DNA of 6,684 bases from Planctomycetota bacterium (GTDB taxonomy: Bacteria > Planctomycetota > MHYJ01 > JACPRB01), in the NCBI GenBank assembly GCA_016200125.1, contig JACQFK010000632.1:1-6684 (forward strand), written 5' to 3'. The notes under the pieces were generated by a model that worked only from the letters and a program-made list of their open reading frames with translations, was not told the DNA's origin and did no database searches. Below, in pieces: positions 6,030 to 6,684 of this stretch (the stretch's first letter is position 1; each line of letters starts with the position of its first letter). Both the position numbers and the translations under genes were made by a program.

Positions 6030-6036
6030 CGGGTTT

Positions 6037-6041
6037 CTCCT
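6037..6041 (-). promoter_or_regulatory. Shine-Dalgarno for the esterase gene
   Basis: The minus strand reads AGGAG seven bases before the ATG at 6029-6027, which supports the start that includes the signal peptide. Confidence 0.7.
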
Positions 6042-6076
6042 CTCATCAGGCCGGGCATTCTCTCATACGCTCGATT

Positions 6077-6100
6077 CCGGGGCAAATGTCCAAGCCCCGG
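6077..6100. repeat. Perfect 7-bp GC-rich inverted repeat in the divergent intergenic region
   Basis: CCGGGGC (6077-6083) and GCCCCGG (6094-6100) are perfect inverted arms separated by ten bases. They lie in the 119-base region between the divergent esterase and SGNH-like genes, about 50 bases from each start. The dyad could be an operator controlling both genes or a hairpin in a 5' leader. No T-tract follows on either strand, which argues against a terminator. Confidence 0.55.
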
Positions 6101-6137
6101 CTCCATCGGCTATATCGTGATAGGTCCTTTTCCTCCG

Positions 6138-6147
6138 GGAGATCTCC
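6138..6147 (+). promoter_or_regulatory. Palindromic ribosome binding site of the SGNH-like gene
   Basis: The Shine-Dalgarno GGGAG (6137-6141) ends seven bases before the ATG at 6149. It overlaps a perfect ten-base palindrome, GGAGATCTCC (6138-6147). The site supports the chosen start. Self-pairing of so tight a palindrome would need a very small loop, so any occlusion of ribosome binding would more likely come from a bound protein or RNA dimer; this is speculative. Confidence 0.5.
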
Positions 6148-6148
6148 G

Positions 6149-6684
6149 ATGAAGCACGTCGCGTTCGCGTTCCTCATGGCGGGCCTCGCCTGGGGCCGGC
6201 AGGATGCGCCTGAGCTCAAGGTCGAGAAGGGCGACCACGTCAGCTTCATCGGCAACACGCTGGCCGACCGGATGCAGCACGTCGGCTGGCTCGAGACGCT
6301 GCTCCAGAGCCGCTTTCCGCAGCAGGAGCTCGTCATCCGCAACCTCGGCTTCAGCGCCGACGAGCTGACGCTCCGGCTCCGCTCCGCCAACTTCGGATCG
6401 CCCGACCAGTGGCTGGCGAGGAACCAGACGGACGTGGTCTTCGCCTTCTTCGGCTACAACGAATCCTTCGCGGGCGAGGCCGGGCTGCCCAAGTTCAAGG
6501 GCGACCTCGAGAACTTCATCAAAGCCACGCTGGGCCAGAAGTACAACGGCAAGTCGGCGCCGCGCCTGGTCCTCTTCTCGCCGATCGCCCACGAGAACCT
6601 GAAGGACCCGAACCTGCCCGACGGCGCCGAGAACAACAGGCGCCTCGAGCTCTACACGCAGGCCATGGCCGAGGTCGCCCGGAC
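6149..6684 (+). CDS. Secreted SGNH/GDSL-hydrolase-like protein with degenerate nucleophile, N-terminal part
   Basis: The frame is open at the right edge and shows 178 codons. Residues 1 to about 16 are a Sec signal peptide (MKHVAFAFLMAGLAWG). From about 28 the protein follows an SGNH fold: block I is FIGNTLADRM (33-42), where the usual GDS is GNT and the Ser nucleophile position is Thr37; block II is RNLGFSADEL (64-73) with Gly67; block III is FFGYNES (100-106) with Asn104. Similar GNTLADRMQH sequences are, from memory, the start of large planctomycete secreted proteins that continue into a PVC-type dehydrogenase propeller and cytochrome-like CxxCH region, so the full gene may be far longer than an ordinary 250-residue esterase. 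With Ser replaced, a binding rather than hydrolytic role for this domain is possible. The gene is divergent from the esterase. Confidence 0.85.
   Translation, partial: MKHVAFAFLMAGLAWGRQDAPELKVEKGDHVSFIGNTLADRMQHVGWLETLLQSRFPQQELVIRNLGFSADELTLRLRSANFGSPDQWLARNQTDVVFAFFGYNESFAGEAGLPKFKGDLENFIKATLGQKYNGKSAPRLVLFSPIAHENLKDPNLPDGAENNRRLELYTQAMAEVAR

Noticed and set aside
4248..6152. 634-codon plus-strand open frame over the LamG end and the esterase
   Set aside because: It runs out of frame through the LamG domain and antisense to an esterase with an intact Ser-Asp-His triad; there are no domains and the composition is typical of a shadow frame.

Overview
The window looks like a piece of a planctomycete chromosome. 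This is inferred from its high-GC coding sequence and gene types: a Hanks-type kinase with an N-terminal zinc-finger-like segment, ECF sigma factors next to signalling membrane proteins, a FecR/LamG fusion, a Tat-exported protein, an AXE1-family esterase, and a degenerate SGNH domain of the kind that starts large planctomycete secreted proteins. No tRNA, rRNA, CRISPR array or mobile element was seen. Coding density is high and no gap reaches 300 bases; the gaps are 73-152, 1947-2050, 2666-2707 and 6030-6148.

Layout. (1) The first 24 codons of a Tat-signal protein lie on the minus strand at the left edge (1-72). (2) A 597-residue receptor-like Ser/Thr kinase is on the minus strand (153-1946), with a zinc-finger-like N-terminus, a Hanks kinase domain, one membrane segment and a C-terminal DUF3365/Tll0287-like sensor with a c-type heme CxxCH motif. 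(3) A 204-residue ECF sigma factor (2051-2665, +) diverges from it. It may be preceded by a 19-codon basic leader ORF (1995-2054) that overlaps its start as ATGA. (4) A second ECF sigma factor (2708-3238, +) is joined by an ATGA overlap to a 509-residue membrane protein with FecR-like and LamG domains (3235-4764, +). (5) A secreted acetylxylan-esterase-family hydrolase is convergent (4761-6029, -); the two stop codons share one CTAG, and a strong hairpin follows directly. (6) A secreted SGNH-like protein (6149-6684, +) diverges from the esterase and runs off the right edge.

Working together (inference). The left half looks like two envelope-to-transcription signalling modules side by side. 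In one, a periplasmic heme/redox or ligand sensor is wired through a kinase and a zinc-finger-like anti-sigma segment to an ECF factor. In the other, a periplasmic FecR/LamG protein is co-translated with its own ECF factor. The neighbouring exported esterase and SGNH-like protein suggest a link to polysaccharide use, but no target promoter is demonstrated here.
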